A DNA stretch of 8,992 nt, from NCBI GenBank assembly GCA_015231995.1, contig JADGAO010000134.1, positions 1 to 8,992 on the forward strand, written 5' to 3'. This stretch comes from Nitrospinota bacterium (GTDB taxonomy: Bacteria > Nitrospinota_A > UBA7883 > JACRLM01). A model generated the notes under the pieces. It was given only the letters and a program-made list of their open reading frames with translations, had not been told where the DNA came from and searched no databases. The position numbers were made by a program, and so were the translations under genes. Each line of letters begins with the position of its first letter. The stretch's first letter is position 1. Below, one piece after another: positions 7,005 to 8,992 of this stretch.

Positions 7005-7033
7005 ATCATAAAACAAAAAATTCCCGGCGGCAA
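7005..7033 (-). promoter_or_regulatory. sigma70-like promoter of the ABC/cytochrome operon
   Basis: On the minus strand, TTGCCG (7033-7028; 4 of 6 to consensus) and TATGAT (7010-7005; 5 of 6) are separated by exactly 17 bp, and the spacer contains a T-rich run. The predicted leader is about 90 nt to the ATPase ATG. This is the best promoter match I found in the window, and it is the only obvious one ahead of the seven-gene run. Confidence 0.6.
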
Positions 7034-7058
7034 GCGGCTTTCTGCGAACGATTATTAT

Positions 7059-7133
7059 GTCATTCTGAACGAAGTGAAGTGAAGAATCTATCCTGCTTTG
7101 ATCCTTCGGTCGCAGAGCCTCCCTCAGGATGAC
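7059..7133. repeat. REP-like imperfect inverted repeat, copy 1 (75 bp)
   Basis: The left end GTCATTCTGA and right end TCAGGATGAC are near-perfect inverted copies. The left half continues ACGAAGTGAAGTGAAGAATC; the right half, on the other strand, reads as the related form with GACCGAAGGATC. These are two variants of a repeat family common in environmental bacterial genomes. The element lies 26 bp upstream of the operon's -35 box. No transposase is near. Confidence 0.75.
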
Positions 7134-7138
7134 AAAAA

Positions 7139-7177
7139 CATTGTCATTCTGAGCAACGCAAAGCATTGTCATTCTGA
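7139..7177. repeat. 25-bp-offset direct repeat of the REP-like end sequence
   Basis: CATTGTCATTCTGA occurs at 7139-7152 and again at 7164-7177. The first is a lone left end of the repeat family, followed by GCAACGCAAAG. The second is the start of copy 2. It looks like a truncated or slipped third copy between two fuller ones. Confidence 0.65.
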
Positions 7178-7262
7178 ACGAAGCGTAGCGAAGTGAAGAA
7201 TCTATCAAATAGAATGTTCTGTTCTACTTTGATCCTTCGGTCGAGGACTCCCTCAGGATGAC
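7168..7262. repeat. REP-like imperfect inverted repeat, copy 2 (95 bp)
   Basis: It has the same ends as the 75-bp copy (GTCATTCTGA and TCAGGATGAC) and the same inner halves (GAAGAATCTATC, then GATCCTTCGGTCG). The centre is longer (CAAATAGAATGTTCTGTTCTAC) and there is an extra GTAGCGAA in the left half. Both copies are followed by ACAAAAA. Their shared orientation suggests tandem insertion or local duplication. Confidence 0.72.
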
Positions 7263-7344
7263 AAAAAAGGGACTCCCTTTGACAATACTCGCCAAACCTT
7301 CCTCAGTAAAAGCCGTTACTTTCCATATGTCCGGCAAGCAGAAT

Positions 7345-7378
7345 AAAAAAAACCCCGGCGTTCCCGCCGGGGTTTTTT
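7345..7378 (-). terminator. strong bidirectional intrinsic terminator after the large cytochrome gene
   Basis: CCCCGGCG (7353-7360) pairs perfectly with CGCCGGGG (7365-7372) around a TTCC loop. Eight A on the left and six T on the right extend the stem and serve as T tracts in both directions. On the minus strand it begins 22 bp after the TAA stop of the cytochrome gene (7401-7403). It isolates that gene from the ABC operon. Confidence 0.92.
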
Positions 7379-7400
7379 AAAGAACTAACTATCGGAAAGG

Positions 7401-8495
7401 TTATTTCTCTTCAGCCCAGTCGCCTGTTTTGCCAGCGCCCGTGCCGGAAGCCTTGTCGCTCACACCGACTTTTTTGGAGGCCATTCTGCCGCCGCCGATG
7501 GAGTCAAAGCCACCCTTCATGCCGCCGCCGCGGCCGCCCATGACGCCTTCAAGCTCCAGCTCTTCGTTCATTTCTTTGAACGCCTTGGAGGAGGAAGCGT
7601 TAGCCGCGTTCACTTCGTCGGCTCCGCCCGCGAACTTCGGCTTGTCAGCCAAGGTGCGGATGAAGGCCACCATGTTCCAGATGTCCTGATCCTGAACGAC
7701 GTTGCCCCAGGGCGGCATAGCTTCGGCCAGGTTCCTGGCGGCGCCGCCGCCCTTGATCACGCGGAACAGGTCGAGGTTGCTGATGTAGTTGGCGTATTTG
7801 CCGTTGGTCAAGTTGCGCGGCCTGGGGTCGAGCGTGGCGGCCGTGGGGCCGTCGCCTTTGCCAGTCCAGCCGTGGCAATGCACACAGTAGAACGAGAACC
7901 AGTGAGCGCCCTGATCCGGGTCGGCGCCGGCAACCGGGGTCTTCTCGAAGCGGGGCCTCGTGATGTTGTTCCACTGGTTAGCCCACTCGTTGTAGTCGCC
8001 GCCGAGTTTGGAGCCGGATTCGTGTTTGCGGAACCATGCTTCGGTAACGCCCGATTTCTCAGCCCAACCGGACTGAGTGTCGTTGTACTGGCCGGTCCAT
8101 GTGTTTTTGTAGCGTTTCTGCTGGAGGTTTTCCAGCGGGGACGCTTTGTCCTGTTTAATCTTGAAGGTCTTCTCGTTGATCTTCGACGGATCGGAGGCCA
8201 CTTTACCAACGCCCGTCAAATAGTCGAACCCTTCCACGCCGTATGTGGATTTGCCGGAGCCTGTGCCCGACTTGCCGCCCCAGTTGGCCGCGCCGGCTTC
8301 GTCAGCCTCTTTACCAAACTGATCGCGGAACTTTTCAGCCGCTTCGACCGAAAGGTCGCCCTCTTTTTTGGCCTTGTCAAGCTCGGCCGCAGACGGTTTG
8401 TCGGCCGCATGAACGACGCTTACCGGCGTCATCCCTACGACGACAAAAGCCGCCGCCCCTACACCGGCGAAAAACAGCCTTGTCAGACTTCTCAT
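7401..8495 (-). CDS. large monoheme cytochrome c with long N- and C-terminal extensions
   Basis: I chose the ATG at 8495 (364 residues), which has GGAGG at a 9-bp gap; an in-frame GTG at 8504 would abut that site. Residues 1-30 are a Sec signal peptide (cleavage VHA-AD). Residues 31-198 are a polar, Lys/Gly/Trp-containing region I do not recognise. The heme domain spans about 198-284: C204-C207-H208 in FYCVHCHGW, GKGDGPTAATLDPRPRNLTNGKY, Met260 in AMPPWGN as probable distal ligand, and the final helix DIWNMVAFIRTL. The DPRPRNLTNG stretch recalls class I cytochromes linked to respiratory oxidoreductases. Residues 319-356 form a Gly/Lys-rich tail (VMGGRGGGMKGGFDS, then ASGTGAGKTGDW). Only one CXXCH is present. 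A strong terminator follows and a roughly 500-bp gene-free region precedes it, so it is probably transcribed alone. The electron partner is unknown. Confidence 0.9.
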   Translation of the reverse strand: MRSLTRLFFAGVGAAAFVVVGMTPVSVVHAADKPSAAELDKAKKEGDLSVEAAEKFRDQFGKEADEAGAANWGGKSGTGSGKSTYGVEGFDYLTGVGKVASDPSKINEKTFKIKQDKASPLENLQQKRYKNTWTGQYNDTQSGWAEKSGVTEAWFRKHESGSKLGGDYNEWANQWNNITRPRFEKTPVAGADPDQGAHWFSFYCVHCHGWTGKGDGPTAATLDPRPRNLTNGKYANYISNLDLFRVIKGGGAARNLAEAMPPWGNVVQDQDIWNMVAFIRTLADKPKFAGGADEVNAANASSSKAFKEMNEELELEGVMGGRGGGMKGGFDSIGGGRMASKKVGVSDKASGTGAGKTGDWAEEK

Positions 8496-8621
8496 AGTTC
8501 CCACCCTCCCTATATTATTTAAAACGGAACACTAAAACAAAATTCGCGTCACACATCTGCAAAGCAACTCCCATACCTCCTTTCAAGACCACTTTCTTCC
8601 ATAACTCCTTTTATTTCCGCG

Positions 8622-8639
8622 TGTAACAATCAAGTTACA
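8622..8639. promoter_or_regulatory. inverted repeat TGTAAC-N6-GTTACA, possible operator
   Basis: Perfect 6-bp arms with a 6-bp spacer (AATCAA) lie about 125 bp upstream of the cytochrome start. The symmetry fits a dimeric regulator site, but no known consensus is recognised and no regulator is encoded nearby. Confidence 0.35.
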
Positions 8640-8707
8640 TAGCGTAGGCCTCTTATCCGATAAAGGACAAGGAAAACGCAAATCCTCCCCCTTTCAAACA
8701 AAAAAAT

Positions 8708-8722
8708 TGACAATTTTTGTCA
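8708..8722. promoter_or_regulatory. inverted repeat TGACAA-TTT-TTGTCA, possible operator
   Basis: Perfect 6-bp arms with a 3-bp spacer lie about 215 bp upstream of the cytochrome start. On the plus strand the left arm overlaps a perfect TTGACA (8707-8712), but no good -10 box follows at 16-18 bp, so a plus-strand promoter is not supported. Confidence 0.35.
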
Positions 8723-8855
8723 TCTCACCTTTTAGCCTAATCTTGTGTCACATGCGCCAACTAAAACGTTAAAACATTAACCTTTCGCTTAACGAATCGT
8801 GTAAACGGGATATTAAATTGAGGTTGTCAAGTTGAACGCGGATGACTCTATATTA

Positions 8856-8888
8856 GAGAGATTGCCTCGTCGCTTTGCTCCTCGCAAC
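8856..8888 (-). repeat. degenerate copy of a second dispersed repeat (TTGCGAGGAGCRAAGCGAC type)
   Basis: On the minus strand the sequence reads GTTGCGAGGAGCAAAGCGAC followed by GAGGCAATCTCTC. This closely resembles the repeat 'TTGCGAGGAGCGAAGCGACGAAGCAATC' that recurs in many bacterial genomes. Recognition is from memory of the family; no second copy is in this window. Confidence 0.6.
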
Positions 8889-8992
8889 AACACTGTAACC
8901 CCCGTTCCCTCCGCGAACCGCCCCCTGTCAGGGAGACCTTTGCATAAGTCGTTAACCAATGATCCTGCCCCCTCTCCCGCGCAACATCGCGG

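Larger units (their letters stand above)
6909..7400. other. gene-free stretch with promoter, REP-like repeats and terminator
   Basis: About 490 bp separate the ABC operon from the upstream cytochrome gene, both on the minus strand. From left to right it holds the leader of the ABC operon (6909-6998), its promoter (7005-7033), two imperfect inverted-repeat elements with a partial copy between them (7059-7262), about 80 bp with nothing I recognise, and the terminator of the cytochrome gene (7345-7378). A 76-codon open frame across the repeats (6978-7208, minus) is a by-product of the repeats and not a gene. Confidence 0.8.
8496..8992. other. AT-rich gene-free region upstream of the large cytochrome gene
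   Basis: I find no convincing coding sequence in these roughly 500 bp on either strand. The part nearest the cytochrome gene (8496-8800) is AT-rich and contains several short inverted repeats (8622-8639 and 8708-8722 are listed separately; TTATCCGATAA near 8652 is another). A degenerate dispersed repeat lies at 8856-8888. I looked for a sigma70 pair on the minus strand and found only poor matches, such as TTTACA with GTTAAT at 18 bp, so I call no promoter. Confidence 0.6.

Noticed and set aside
5176..7082. Long plus-strand frames (5176-5958 and 6039-7082) opposite the permease and ATPase genes
   Set aside because: They mirror the coding constraint of the minus-strand ABC genes. Their products are His/Arg-rich with no domain signature, and the second runs into the repeat region.
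6978..7208. 76-codon minus-strand frame over the intergenic repeats
   Set aside because: Its sequence (IDSSLRYASFRMT and similar) is the translation of the dispersed repeat, a common source of false genes.
7059..7262. Possible CRISPR array
   Set aside because: The repeats are imperfect inverted elements of unequal length, not short direct repeats with regular unique spacers, and no cas gene is present.
8707..8735. Plus-strand promoter beginning with a perfect TTGACA at 8707
   Set aside because: No acceptable -10 box occurs at 16-18 bp (TTTTAG is 3 of 6), and no plus-strand gene follows within the window.

Overview
The window reads as chromosomal DNA of a Gram-negative, respiring bacterium. 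The evidence is two Sec-exported c-type cytochromes, two probable lipoproteins and a Gld-type ABC exporter. GC content is moderately high, GTG starts are common, and dispersed REP-like repeats sit between transcription units. An uncultured deltaproteobacterium-like or Nitrospinota-like lineage would fit, but nothing here fixes the phylum. I see no transposase, integrase, phage gene, CRISPR array, tRNA or rRNA.

Layout. (1) Positions 1-827, plus strand: the 3' end of a formylglycine-generating-enzyme (FGE)/sulfatase-modifying-factor family gene, then a probable lipoprotein whose C-terminal half resembles the propeptide of subtilisin-like proteases. (2) Positions 820-6908, minus strand: a tightly packed seven-gene run. 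In transcription order it encodes a GldA-like ABC ATPase, a GldF-like ABC-2 permease, a GldG-like auxiliary membrane protein, a membrane-anchored DUF4340-type protein with three repeated modules, an exported protein of unknown function, a small monoheme cytochrome c and a small lipoprotein. Gene junctions overlap or are 10-41 bp apart. A good sigma70-like promoter lies at 7005-7033 and a hairpin with a T tract lies at the far end (804-835). (3) Positions 6909-7400, intergenic: the operon promoter, a palindrome near its start point, two imperfect inverted-repeat elements of the widespread 'GTCATTCTGA...' type, and a strong bidirectional terminator. (4) Positions 7401-8495, minus strand: a 364-residue monoheme cytochrome c with long extensions on both sides of the heme domain. 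(5) Positions 8496-8992: an AT-rich gene-free region with several short inverted repeats and a degenerate copy of a second dispersed repeat family.

Working together: the first four genes of the long operon make a complete exporter-like complex (ATPase, permease, periplasmic GldG domain, DUF4340 partner). Such sets are known from gliding bacteria but also occur widely in non-gliding ones, where the cargo is generally unknown. The unusual part here is the downstream coupling to a cytochrome c and two secreted proteins of unknown role. This is the best candidate for an undescribed functional unit in the window, although each component belongs to, or resembles, a known type.
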